From positions 7,254,001-7,318,000 of the forward strand of contig JAYESD010000001.1 in NCBI GenBank assembly GCA_036927565.1: DNA of 64,000 nt, read 5' to 3'. The notes below the pieces were generated by a model. The model was not told the origin of the DNA. It made no database searches and was given only the letters and a program-made list of their open reading frames with translations. Positions 34,524-45,729 of this stretch are shown piece after piece (within the stretch, counting starts at the first letter, position 1; each line of letters opens with the position of its first letter). This DNA comes from Tuctoria greenei. Its lineage: Eukaryota; Streptophyta; Magnoliopsida; Poales; Poaceae. A program made the translations under genes and the position numbers.

Positions 34524-35730
34524 ATGGTGAGAACTCGTAACCAGAGGATGCCAACGATGAGGAGGAGCGCAGTGAAGTACCTCAGAACAACCAGGGACAT
34601 GCTCATGGAGCTATCAATATTGAACAACTGTTAGCTATGCAGAACCAGCTCATGCAGACCATGATACAAACTATGGGACAGCTGCAGGCTGACAATAACA
34701 ACAATTAGCCCCACCTGCCTCCACCGCCACCCCTGCCTCCTCACAGCCGTTTGGGAGAGTTCATGAGGACCAGACCGCCTACCTTTGCACAAGCCACAGA
34801 CCCAATGGAAGCTGATGATTGGTTGAAGTCCATTGGAAAGAAACTTGCTATTGTCCAGTGCACTGATAGGGAGAAGGTTCTCTTTGCATCACATCAACTA
34901 GTTGGAGCAGCCGCTGACTGGTGGGAAGCTCTTTACAACGCTCATGATAATCAGGAGGCAATCACTTGGGCTGAGTTTAAGCAGAGTTTCCGTTCCCACT
35001 ATGTACCTGAAGGAGTTATGATACTGAGAAGACAAGATTTTGAAAATCTCAGGCAAGTAAGGATGAGTGTGAGTGAGTATCTCAACAAATTCACTCAATT
35101 ATCAAGATATGCTCCAGAAGACATCAAAACTGATAGTAGAAAGCAATATCTGTTTATGAGGGGTCTCAACAATGAAATTCAAGTCCAGTTGCTCAATACT
35201 GATTATCCAAACTTCCAAAAGCTGGTTGACAATGCTATTGTGGTTGAGAACAAGATTCGTGAGATGGAGCAGGACAACAAGAGGAAGATGCCAAATCATG
35301 GACCGCAGCAAGGAAGCAATGTTCGCCCCCGTTATGCACCACCTACTGCACCACAATACAACCCATCTGCTCCTGCATACCGCGCTGCTTATCCGCCCTA
35401 CCCAAATCAACCACCGCAGCAACGCCCCGCCATGCAAGTGCCTCGCTATCCTGTGCCACCCGCGCCGCGTCCTAACATGGCGGCAAATGCTCAAAACCAG
35501 TTGCACCCAAACTTCCCTAATGCTACGGGCGGTAATACATGCTATGTGTGTGGAGAACCCGGACACTTTGCAAGTCAATGCCCCAGGAGAAACTATGGAC
35601 CTATGAACAATGCACCAAGGCCAAATAACCCGCGACCAAATGGAGGAGCACCGCAAGGCAACCGTGGACAGCAGAATTTTGCTCGTGGCAATGTGAATCA
35701 TGTCTCTACTGAGGAAGCCCAGCAAGCTGA
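34524..35730 (+). pseudogene. gag: Tekay gag (element E)
   Basis: ATG at 34524 (MVRTRNQR), a one-base loss near 34545 and a TAG at 34706-34708 disrupt the first 75 codons. From 34751 the frame is open through capsid (MRTRPPTFAQATDPMEADDWL), the basic Pro-rich region and an intact zinc knuckle CYVCGEPGHFASQC (about 35539-35582), into protease. This is the best preserved Tekay gag here. Confidence 0.92.
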
Positions 35731-36127
35731 TGACGTCGTGATTGGTATGTTTCTTGCCAACTCCAACCCTGCGACTGTTTTATTTGATTCGGGAGCATCT
35801 CATTCATTCATCTCGTCAAAGTATGTTGCCAAATACAATTTGCCTATATATCATATGAAGCAAACTATACTAGTAAGTTCTCCTGGCGGAGAGATGAGGA
35901 CAAATATAGTATGTCCGAAAGTAAGCATTAAAATAAGGGGGGTAGACTTTCTCGCAAACCTCATAGTATTGGACTCCCAAGGAATAGACATAATACTTGG
36001 AATGGACTGGCTGAGCAAGTATAATGGAGTCATTCAATGTGCCGAGAGGATTGTGCAGTTGACAAGTGAACATGGTACACGCATCGAAGTTGAGGCAGCT
36101 ATAGCTAAGAATTCGCCATTGAGTTGA
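35731..36127 (+). pseudogene. pol: Tekay protease (element E)
   Basis: Continuous with gag: VIGMFLANSN, LFDSGASHSFISSKYV, then across a six-G run (35934-35945) without frame loss to IRGVDFLANLIVLDSQ and LGMDWLSKYNGVI. A deletion at about 36100-36112 removes roughly 0.14 kb between protease and RT relative to D and puts RT in another frame. Confidence 0.92.
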
Positions 36128-37011
36128 TACCCGGAACTGCACCTATAGCTAAGAGACCGTATAGGATGCCTCCTAAGGAATTAGCAGAGCTCAAGAAGCA
36201 AATTCAAGAGCAGCTAGAGGAGGGTTTTATACGCCCAAGCTCATCCCCGTGGGGAGCCCCAGTGCTCTTCGTAGATAAGAAGGATGGAATCCAGAGGATG
36301 TGTGTGGACTATAGGTCTCTCAACGAAGTGACAATTAAGAACAAGTACTCACTGCCCCGTATAGAGGATTTGTTCGACCAAATGAAGGGTGCCTGTATCT
36401 TCTCCAAGATCGACTTGCGGTCAGGATACTTCCAAATGAAGAATAGACCATCGAACATACCCAAGACAGCATTTCGGACACGATATGGATCTTATGAGTA
36501 CACCGTCATGTCATTTGGATTGACGAACGCGCCTGCGTACTTTATGTATCTCATGAATAAGGTCTTCATGGAATATCTAGATAAGTTTGTTGTAGTGTTC
36601 ATCAATAATATTATGATATACTCGAAGGATGAGAAGGAACACGAGGAACACTTGAGGCTTACGCTGCAGAAATTCAGGGAGCATCAATTGTATGCCAAGT
36701 ACAGTAAATGTCAATTTTGGTTACGGGAAGTTTCTTTCTTAGGCCATATTATTTCCGGAGGAGGAGTATCAGTTGACCCAGGGAAGGTGAGAGATGTGCT
36801 CAAGTGGGAACCGCCACAGAATGTTAAGGAAATTCGGAGTTTCCTTGGAATGACTGGATATTACCGCCGATTCATCAAGGACTTTTCCAAAATAGCCAAG
36901 CCTATGACCGAATTACTCATTAAAGGGAAAGCATTCCGATGGACTCAAGCTTGTCAGGATAGCTTTGAGGAGTTAAAGAAAAGGTTGACAACCGCGCCGG
37001 TGTTAGTATGA
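36124..37011 (+). pseudogene. pol: Tekay reverse transcriptase (element E), active site changed
   Basis: Open for 295 codons: GFIRPSSSPWGAPVLFVDKK, RMCVDYRSLNEVT, FSKIDLRSGYFQM and IRSFLGMTGYYRRFI are present. The catalytic motif reads VVFINNIMIYS instead of FIDD (36601-36612), so both metal-binding Asp residues of the motif are Asn. It ends in TGA at 37009-37011. A polymerase with these changes should be inactive. Confidence 0.93.
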
Positions 37012-37017
37012 CCAGAC

Positions 37018-37950
37018 GTGAGCAAGAGTTTTGATATATATTGTGATGTATCAAGACAAGGATTAGGATGTGTGCTCATGCAAGAAGGCCAAGTGGTAGC
37101 TTATGCATCGAGGCAACTAAAGAAACATGAATCGAATTATCCTACACACGACCTTGAACTCGCAGCTGTAGTACATGCCTTGAAGATATGGAGACACTAT
37201 GTTTTTGGTCACCGATGTGAGATTTATACGGATCACAAGAGTCTCAAGTACATATTTACGCAAACGGATCTGAATCTGAGGCAACGCCGATGGTTGGAGC
37301 TCATCAAGGATTATGACGTGAGAATCAACTATCACCCAGGGAAGGCCAATGTAGTGGCCGATGCTTTGAGCCGAAAAGGAGTAAGTCATCAACTCACAGT
37401 TCGAGAGCTGCCATTCGAGTTATGCAAGGAGTTTGAACGGTTGAACCTTGGATTCATAAATGATATGGGAACGATGGAAGTCAACCCAACATTAGAGCAG
37501 GAAATACGGGAAGGACAAACAAAGGACAAGGAAATACAGGAAATCAAGGAAAGGACCCAAGAAGGGAAAGAGTTCAGATTTGATGAGGACGAACAGGGTA
37601 CCTTATGGCTTGGAAAGAGGATTGTGGTACCTAATGTCAGGCATATTCGGGAGACAATATTAAAGGAGGCACATGACTCGCCTTACTCAATTCACCCCGG
37701 TTGTACAAAGATGTACAAGGACTTAAAGACATGCTATTGGTGGGATAGTATGAAAAAGGACATAGCCGAATATGTTGCACTTTGCGATGTGTGCCGACGA
37801 GTTAAAGCTGAACACCAAAGGCCAGCCGGATTGTTACAACCATTGAAGATTCCAGAGTGGAAGTGGGAAGAGATTGGTTTGGACTTTATAGTTGGATTAC
37901 CGCGAACTCAGTCTGGCTATGATTCAATATGGGTTATTGTGGATCGGTAG
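37018..37950 (+). pseudogene. pol: Tekay RNase H and integrase N-half (element E)
   Basis: RNase H (FDIYCDVSRQGLGCVLMQEG, HDLELAAVVHALKIWRHY, YTDHKSLKYIF), connection (KANVVADALSRKG), then integrase zinc domain with HDSPYSIHPGC and CDVCRRVKAEH, and the first core Asp (LDFIVGLPRTQ). It stops at TAG 37948-37950 where A and D continue DRLTKSAHF; a single base change explains it. Confidence 0.93.
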
Positions 37951-38963
37951 AAAAAATCAGCTCACTTCATCCCTGTCAAGACCACATATACCACCGCGAA
38001 GCTAGCAGAATTGTATATGGAGCATATCGTGTGTCGACACGGAGTACCGAAGAAGATAGTCTCGGATAGAGGTTCTCAATTTACCTCCAGATTTTGGCAG
38101 AAATTGCATGAAGCAATGGGAACAAGGTTGAACTTCAGTTCGGCGTACCACCCTCAAACAGATGGACAAACCGAGAGGACCAACCAAATTTTCGAAGACA
38201 TGTTAAGAGCTTGTGCTTTAAAGCATGGGAAAAGTTGGGATAAAAGTTCACCGTATGCTGAATTCTCGTACAACAATAGTTACCAAGCAAGTTTGAAAAT
38301 GTCACCCTACGAAGCATTGTACGGAAGGAAGTGTAGGACTCCCTTGTTTTGGAATGAAACCGGAGAGAATCAAGTGTTTGGTCCCGACGTGTTACAAGAT
38401 GCTGAAAGGCAGGAACAAATAATTTGGGAAAACTTAAAGGCTGCCCAGTCTCGACAGAAAGGTTATGCTGATAATAGGCGAAGGAGTCTGACTTTTGAAG
38501 TTGGAGATTTTGTATACCTCAAAGTGTCACCTATCAGAGGTCAGCGACGGTTTAACGTCAAAGGAAAATTGGCACCACGATACATCGGACCGTTCAAGAT
38601 TTTGTACAAGCGAGGAGAGGTAGCTTATCGACTTGAGCTGCCGACGTATCTCTCCGATGTACACGACGTGTTTCACGTCTCTCAACTCAAGAAGTGTCTC
38701 AGGGTACCGGAAGAACAAGTGCCGATGGACGAGCTACAACTTCAAGAGGATTTGTCTTATGTCGAGCAACCTATCAAGATCTTGGACATAAAGGAAAGGG
38801 TCACGAGAAATAAGAGGATCCGTTGGTGCAAAGTGCAATGGAAACACCATACGGAAGCCGAAGCTACATGGGAACGTGAAGAAGACCTGAAGGCAGAATT
38901 CCCTCATCTTTTCTCCACGCTATCGAATCTCGAGGGCGAGATTCACTTTAAGGGGGGTAGGTT
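37951..38963 (+). pseudogene. pol: Tekay integrase C-half and chromodomain (element E)
   Basis: Same frame as upstream pol after the TAG. Second Asp (IVSDRGSQFTSRFW) and Glu (PQTDGQTERTNQIF) are intact. Then comes the GPY/F-type module (FNVKGKLAPRYIGPFKIL) and a chromodomain (about 38780-38900: IKILDIKERVTRNKRIRWCKV, EATWEREEDL). The frame runs through the PPT and ends inside the 3' LTR at 39015, as in D. The chromodomain is thought to steer integration to heterochromatin; here two of the three usual cage aromatics are absent. Confidence 0.92.
38949..38960 (+). other. Polypurine tract of element E
   Basis: TTAAGGGGGGTAG-type tract three to four bases before the 3' LTR start at 38964, within the open pol frame. 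Confidence 0.85.
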
Positions 38964-41759
38964 TGTAACACCCTCAATTTCCGCATCATGCATTGCATAC
39001 ATGATCATGCATTAAACACTAGTAGAATAAGAGAAAAATAATAAAACATACATATACAAATATGTGTAGCAAAAGAAGAAAAAAATAAATAGTTATAGCC
39101 TAAAACTTGTAATAGGGAATAAGTATAAAAATAATAATAATAAAAATATATATAAGTATATATATAAATAATATATATAACAATATATAAAAAATAAATA
39201 AAATATTAATATTAATAATATATATTATAATAATAACAAATAATAAATAATATATATAATATGAATAATAATATATATATAATATAAATAATAAATCATA
39301 TAATAAAAGAAAGTATAAAAAAGGAGAGAAAAAAAAAGAAAAAAAGGGTCTGCCGCTGGCCAGGCCGACGGCCCAGCCGGGCAGCCCCGGCCTCCCGCGC
39401 CGCCAGCGCGCGACCCCGCCCCGGCTCGGCCGCCCTGCCTCGCCGAAAAAATCCCGCCTCCCGCTCCCGCCTCCTGCCTGGACCCCGCACGCCCCGCACC
39501 GCGACCGCGCCCCGTGCGAGCCAGCGCCGCGCCGGCTCGGCCGCCCGCCCCCACGTCCGACCCCGCCCCGCGCGCCAACGCGACCCCGCCCCGACTCCCC
39601 TGGCCCCACGCCCGATTCCCGCACGCGCTTCAGCCCCGAGGCCGATGCCTAACCCGCACTGAGCGCAGCGCCCGCTCGTGACCGATCCGGTCTCTGGCCG
39701 ATCACGAGCGTAGGCCACACCTATATAAACGTACGGTTTCGTAGGTTTTCCCAGGAAATGCCGCCTCCACGGTGAAAGCCGCCGCCGCCGGCACAGAAGC
39801 AAAAAAAAAGAGACACCAGGGAGCTGCGCCGCCAGGGAAAAAGAGGAGGGCCCCACCGTTCGCCGGAGATCGTCGTCGCCATCGCGTCGCCTTCATCGTG
39901 CCGCCGGAGGACCTTGCGCATCTACTTCGTCTACGCATCGTCCCCATCCCGCGATCATCGAAGCCATCGCATCTACGGTAGGCCATGTTCCCGATGCGAA
40001 TTTTAGCGACCATATTGAATCTAATAGACGTAAATTGATCGCAGTTGCGTCGTATTTTTATTTTCAGCTGCATTAATCCACCCTAAAACCCCCGTAAACT
40101 CTTATGAATGTGTATGAACTAGTTGCATCTAATTAATAAACAACTGTAGTAAATTAATTATTGAATTGTGCATGCATACATGTCATTGCATGTTGATTAT
40201 TTTGTGTGCATTATGTTGATTGTATATGTTTTCTTGTATGTATGATCACGCGTAGAGGAACGTGCTCAAGAGGCCGCATACGAGGATTTCCAAAATCAAG
40301 ACTTTGAAGCGCTTGAGCAACCCCATCCGCCGGAGCAAGGCAAGTGTCCTTGAAGCATATTGATCCTATTTTTAAATAAATGTTTTGTTTGCAAACTTGC
40401 ATGCTTGTGTCAAATTGATGGGAATCCTATGGTAGGAAGTTTACTAGTTTTGTTTGACCATCCTTGTCACCTGGAATTTATGGTAGAGAGTCGGGAAGGG
40501 TTTTTACCTTTTTGCTTCGCTTAATTAATTGGGATGGCAAACAACACTACACATTTAATTATGCATCAATGGTATTTTGGTTAATGTAAACTGGTCAATA
40601 TGATGGGTGATCTAAGCAAGGCTGGTATGTGGATGGGTTGGATGTTATGGTGGTTTGCTTGCTTTAGATCTAAGGACCGGTTCATGCGAGAATATGCCAG
40701 GTCAACAGTGCCACCACAAGGCTAAGTATGGGTGCGGCGTAGCTGAATAATTAGGAGCGCTGCTAGTATTGTATGGACCATTGGATGGCGCGGGGAATGG
40801 AGTCGAGGAGGACTGCCCTGGGATCCGCATGGCACACGAGGGGGCCCGTGGGTGGGAGAATGGAGATTCAAGCCTGCCGGTGAAACCTTAGTGGGCCCGT
40901 ACATACTAGTAGTCCCTTTTGAAAGGCTATTTTGTGATCTCTTGGCCACACACCTACGGAAGTGTGAGATGGCATAATGGAGGTTTCTTAGTCATCGAAA
41001 GGTGATGAAATCACAAACATGTGGGTAAAGTGGTACAACCTCTGCAGAGTGTTTAAAACTATCATGATAGCCGTGCTCCCGGTTATGAGCGCCTGGATGA
41101 CCTACATGATTAGAGTTGGAATTGGGATTTGGGATGGTTATGGTCTGGTAATGGTTATGATTGGTTTATGGTTATGAGTTGGTAATGGTTATGGTTTATG
41201 GATTATGGTCATGGATATGAATTTGAGTTATGGTAATTGGACATGGATAATGGTGATGTTGGCAATAATTGGACATGGTTTATATTTTGTTAATATGATG
41301 GTTATGATGGGATTGTTTCCCATAGACATAGTATAATGCTTTTCAAATGTTTTACTGTACTTTTCAGCACTTAGCCATTATTACATTCGACATTTGAATT
41401 AGCCACATGTCATACTTTCCACACTTGCTGAGTACGACATGTACTCACCCTTGCAATCCCCCCCCCCAACAACCACTGGAGACAATTGGGAGTACCCTGA
41501 GGATCACGTGGAGTACTAGGTTGCGTACCGCCGTCAATTGCCTGTGGATTGGAGTCGTGCTGTTTAGTTTATTTTCCGCTGCATTATTTAGAGTTTTATC
41601 ATTCGTGAACTATTGGATTATTGTAATAAAGTACTTATTTAATAGTTAAGACGTGGTTAAATTCTGTATATTGTTTGTGATGCAACCGTATATGTGTGAT
41701 GAACTTCCTGGGCACACATATGCGTTACGCTTGGTTCATATTCGGAACCGGGTGTCACA
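38964..41759 (+). repeat. Tekay element E, 3' LTR
   Basis: TGTAACACCCTCAATTTCCG to GGGTGTCACA, 2796 bases; differs from the 5' LTR by few substitutions and small indels (for example in the A-rich run near 39078). TATA box TATATAAA at about 39722-39729. Confidence 0.94.
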
Positions 41760-42182
41760 TCATAAGAGGTTTAACATAAGAGGCAAGCTCGCACCTCGTT
41801 ATATTGGACCATTCAAGATTTTGGACAAGACAGGAGAAGTAGCATATAAGTTGGAGATGCCAGCTCATCTTTCAGACGTACATGATGTGTTTCATGTTTC
41901 CCAACTCAAGAAGTGTCTCAGGGTGCCGGAAGAACAAGTGCCGATGGACGAGTTAGAACTTCAGGAGGATTTGTCCTATGTCGAGCAACCCATCAAAATT
42001 TTGGACATGAAGGAAAGGGTCACAAGGAATAAGAGGATCCGTTGGTGCAAAGTGCAATGGAAGCACCATACAGAAGCCGAAGCTACGTGGGAACGTGAAG
42101 AAGACCTGAAGGCAGAATTCCCGCATCTTTTCTCCACACTATCGAATCTCGAGGGCGAGATTCACTTTAAGGGGGGTAGGTT
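41760..42182 (+). pseudogene. pol: Tekay element D pol C-terminus and PPT
   Basis: Continuation of D after element E: FNIRGKLAPRYIGPFKILDK, DVHDVFHVSQLKKC, chromodomain (KERVTRNKRIRWCKV, EATWEREEDL) and PPT TTAAGGGGGGTAG (42167-42178). The frame is open and ends shortly inside the LTR at 42195. Confidence 0.92.
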
Positions 42183-45044
42183 TGTAACACCCTAAATTTT
42201 CGCATCATGCATTGCATACATGATCATGCATTAAACATTAGTAGGATAAAAGAAAGATAAACCATACATATATGGTGTAGCAAAAAGAAGAAAAAGAAAA
42301 TAATAATTATAGCCTAAACCATGTATTAGGGAATAAATATAAAATAATAATAATAATATATAAAAAGAAATATATATAAATAAATTATATAATAATATAT
42401 ATATATAATAATAAATAAAATGAATAATATAAATGAAATAATAACATATATAATAATAATATAAAAAGAAAAAAAAGAGAAAAGAAAAAAAAAACAAACA
42501 GCCGCCGGCCAGGCCAAACGGCCCAGCCGGCCACGCACCCACGCGGCCCCGACGCGCTGCCCCGACCGGCCCCGACGCCCCGGCCTCCCGCGCCGAATCC
42601 CACGCGCCTCCCGCGCCGATTCCCGCCGCCCTCCCGCGCGCGATTCCTGCACCCCGGCCACCGCGATTCCCGCGACTCCCGCTGGACCCCCCCCCCTTCG
42701 CCGACCGAGCCTCCCGCTTGCCCACGTGCCAGCCAACCGGCCCCACGCGCCCCACGCCCCGCAGCCCCGCCCGCCACCTGCCTTGGCCCCCGCGCGCGCC
42801 GCACGCACCCCCCGATGCCTCGCCCCGATCCGCGCGATCCCGCCGCGATACGCGCGCTGGACCCCACCCCGCACTCCCGGCCGACACACCCACGCGCGAT
42901 CGAGTCCCGACCAACACGGTCCCTGGATACCGTGCGTCCGCGCCTATAAAAACGCCTTCCGTAGGTTTTTCCCACGATCCCAGAACCGCCGCCGCCAATT
43001 CCACGGTAAAAAGGCCCTAGCCGCCGGAACCAGAGACCAGAGGGTTGCGCCCAGGGAAGAAAAAGAAGAAAAATGAGGGGAAGAAGAGGAGGAAAAAGAG
43101 GAGGGCGCCGCCGTCCGCCGGAGATCGTCGTCGCCATCGCGTCGCCGTCGTCGTGCCGCCGGAGGACCCTGTGCATCTACTTTGTCTACGCATTGTCCTC
43201 ATCCCGCGATCATCGAAGCCATCGCATCTACGGTAGGCCATGTTCCCGATGCGAATTTTAGCGACCATATTGAATCTAATAGACGTATTTTGATTTTCAG
43301 CAGCATTAGTTCTCGCTAAAACCCCCGTAAACTCATATGAACACGTATGAACTAGTTGCATCTAATTAATAAACAACCGTAGTAAATTAATTATTTGACT
43401 TTGCAAGCATGCATATCATCGCATGTTGATTAATGTGTGTGCATCATGTTGATTTGTATGTATTTTCTTGTATGTGTGATCACGAGTAGAGGGAAGTGCT
43501 CAAGAGATCGTGTACGAGGATTTTCAGAATCAAGACTTCGAAGCGCTTGAGCAACCCTATCCGCCGGAGCAAGGCAAGTGTCCTTGAAGCATATTGATCC
43601 TGATTTAAAATAAATGTTTTGTTTGAAAATTGCATGCTTGTGTCAAATTGATGGGAATCCTATGGTAGGAAGTTTACTAGATTTGTTTAACCACCCCTAT
43701 CACCTGGAATTTATGGTAGAGAGTTGGGAAGGGTTTTTACCTTTTTGCTTCGCTTAATTAATTGGGATGGAAAAACAACACTACATATTTAATTATGTAT
43801 TAATGATATTCTGGTTAATGTGAACTGGTCGATACGGTTTAGTAATGGGTGATCTAAGCAAGCCTGGTATGTGGATGGGTTGGATGTCATGGTGGTTTGC
43901 TTGCTTTAGATCTAAGGACCGGTTCATGCGAGAATAAGCCAGGACTACAGTGCCACCACGAGGCCAAGTATGGGTGCGGCGTAGCTGATTAATTAGGGCT
44001 TTGCTAGTGCTGTTTGGACCATTGTGGATTCTCGGGGAAGGGGTAGTCGGATTGGGTTTGTTGATGATTGGTGGGACTACCCTGGGATCCGAATGGCTCA
44101 AGAGGGGGCCCTTGGTTGAAGATGTGCTCAGTTGGAGGCATCACCACCGGTGAAACCTCAGTGGGGTCTAAATAGGCTAGTAATCCCTTTGTAAAGGCTA
44201 TTTTTTGATCTCTTGGCCATACACCAAAGGAAGTGTAATTGGCATAAGAGAGGTTTCTTTAGTCGCCGACGGGTGATGAAATCACAAACACGTGGGTAAA
44301 GTGGTACAAACTCTGCAGAGTTAATTAAAACTATCATGATAGCCGTGCTCCCGGTTATGAGCGCCTGGATGACCTACATGATTAGAGGGAAATTGGGATT
44401 TGGGATGGTTATGGTTTGGTAATGGTTATGGTTATGGTTATGGTTATGGGATGGAATCATGGTTTATGACAATGATTGTGGTTATTGGTAATGGTAAATT
44501 GTGGACTGGTATTATGATGGTTACATGGTTTATGATGGATTTACTTCACATAAATATGATACATTGCTTTTCAAATGTTTTACTGTACTTTTCAGCACTT
44601 AGCCATTATTATTGTCGTCATTTGAATCAGCCACATGTCATACTTTCCACACTTGCTGAGTACGACATGTACTCACTCTTGCAATCCCCCCCCCCAACAG
44701 CTGCAGGTCAGGATTGTAAGTTTAATGGCGATAATGTGGAGTTCTAGGCCGTGTCTACCGTCAGCTTTGCCTGTGGTGTTGCATGGAGCTGCGCTATCCC
44801 TTTTGCTTAGTTTGCTTAGTTGCTTAATTAGTTTATTTCCGCTGCATTAGTTGAACTTGTCATTAATATTCAATAGAGCTTGTATTCGAGGATAATATGG
44901 TTTGTGTAATAAAATTTGATAATTAATCTTGTTCTGTGGTAATTTTCTGTATACTCTTTTGTGATTGCACTCGTGTATGTGTGTTGAACATCCTGGGCAC
45001 ACATATGCGTTAGCTTGGTTCAGTTTTCGGAACCGGGCATCACA
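42183..45044 (+). repeat. Tekay element D, 3' LTR
   Basis: TGTAACACCCTAAATTTTCG to GGGCATCACA, 2862 bases, closely matching 23013-25682. TATA box at 42943-42952. GGTTAT repeats around 44404-44450. Confidence 0.93.
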
Positions 45045-45729
45045 GTCTGACAAGGGCCTCGAGGAACACACCAAGAAATTGGAGGAGCATTGCATTGAGG
45101 AGGAGGAGAAGGCCTGGGTGCGAGGGTAGGAACTCTACAAGCAAGAGTGTGCCATCGCTGCCAGGGAGAAGAAAGTTAGGGGCCGGGAGAAGGACCTGGT
45201 CGACCGCCAGAACAAGATCCACCTCCGGGAGGAGGAGCTCGGAAAACTCGAGAAGCAGGTTGCTGAAATGATTCAGCAAAATGCCAAAGAGGTTGAGCGC
45301 CTTGCTCGTGAGAATTCTTAACTGGCGGCGGCCAAAAGATCCTTGGAGGAACTGGAGGGCTTGAGTACTGCGGACTCCCTACAGGTTTGGGAGTTCCTGA
45401 GCAAAGCCAACGACGCGCTGACACCAATGGGCTTCAGTACCATGCGTCCGGATGATCCGGAGCCGGAGCCGGACCTGGCGTTGCAAGCGTTGAGCTCGGC
45501 GGGTGACAAACTCTCCAAGGTGGGTGACGCCATCGCGGACCAGTTGGAGGCTGAGGGGCAGTCCCTGGCGAAGAACGTCGCAGAGTATGTGCTGACGTGC
45601 TACACCAGCCGGGATCCCCAATTTCCTCTGGACCCGGTGCTTGAAGGTCCCGTCGAGGGAGAAGGTGAAGCCACCCGAGCCAACGTGTCGGAGGTTGCTC
45701 AGTAGGTCGCCCAGTTCTTCCATAGGGTC
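45045..45729 (+). pseudogene. Antisense extra ORF of Retand element F, C-terminal part
   Basis: Plus-strand frame continuous from 45046 to 45729 with in-frame stops at 45127-45129, 45319-45321 and 45703-45705. The first third is a charged coiled coil (EEHTKKLEEHC, REKDLVDRQNKIHLREEELG). The end (VAEYVLTCY, then EVAQ and FFHR) matches the ORF end on the minus strand at 63112-63276 in element K. It shows that 19182-19816 and this piece belong to one gene split by the Tekay copies, though an unknown middle part may be missing. Confidence 0.8.

Larger units (their letters stand above)
30127..41759 (+). mobile_element. Tekay-type gypsy element E, complete but inactive
   Basis: 5' LTR 30127-32939, PBS 32943, extra leader ORF, gag-PR, RT, RH, IN, chromodomain, PPT 38949-38960 and 3' LTR 38964-41759. 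Flanks TCATT (30122-30126) and TCATA (41760-41764) look like a 5-base target duplication with one change. The two LTRs are very similar, which makes this the youngest-looking gypsy insertion in the window. Stops at 34706, 37009 and 37948 and a changed RT active site show it is not autonomous. Confidence 0.93.
23013..45044 (+). mobile_element. Tekay-type gypsy element D, interrupted by element E
   Basis: A 5'-truncated LTR (23013-25682), PBS, gag and pol to 30126, then element E (30127-41759), then the pol end, PPT and 3' LTR (42183-45044). Pol sequence continues across E (SPMRG... to ...FNIRGKLAPRYIGPF). There is no target duplication for the C/D composite: GATCC on the left of C, GTCTG on the right of D. 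Confidence 0.9.
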
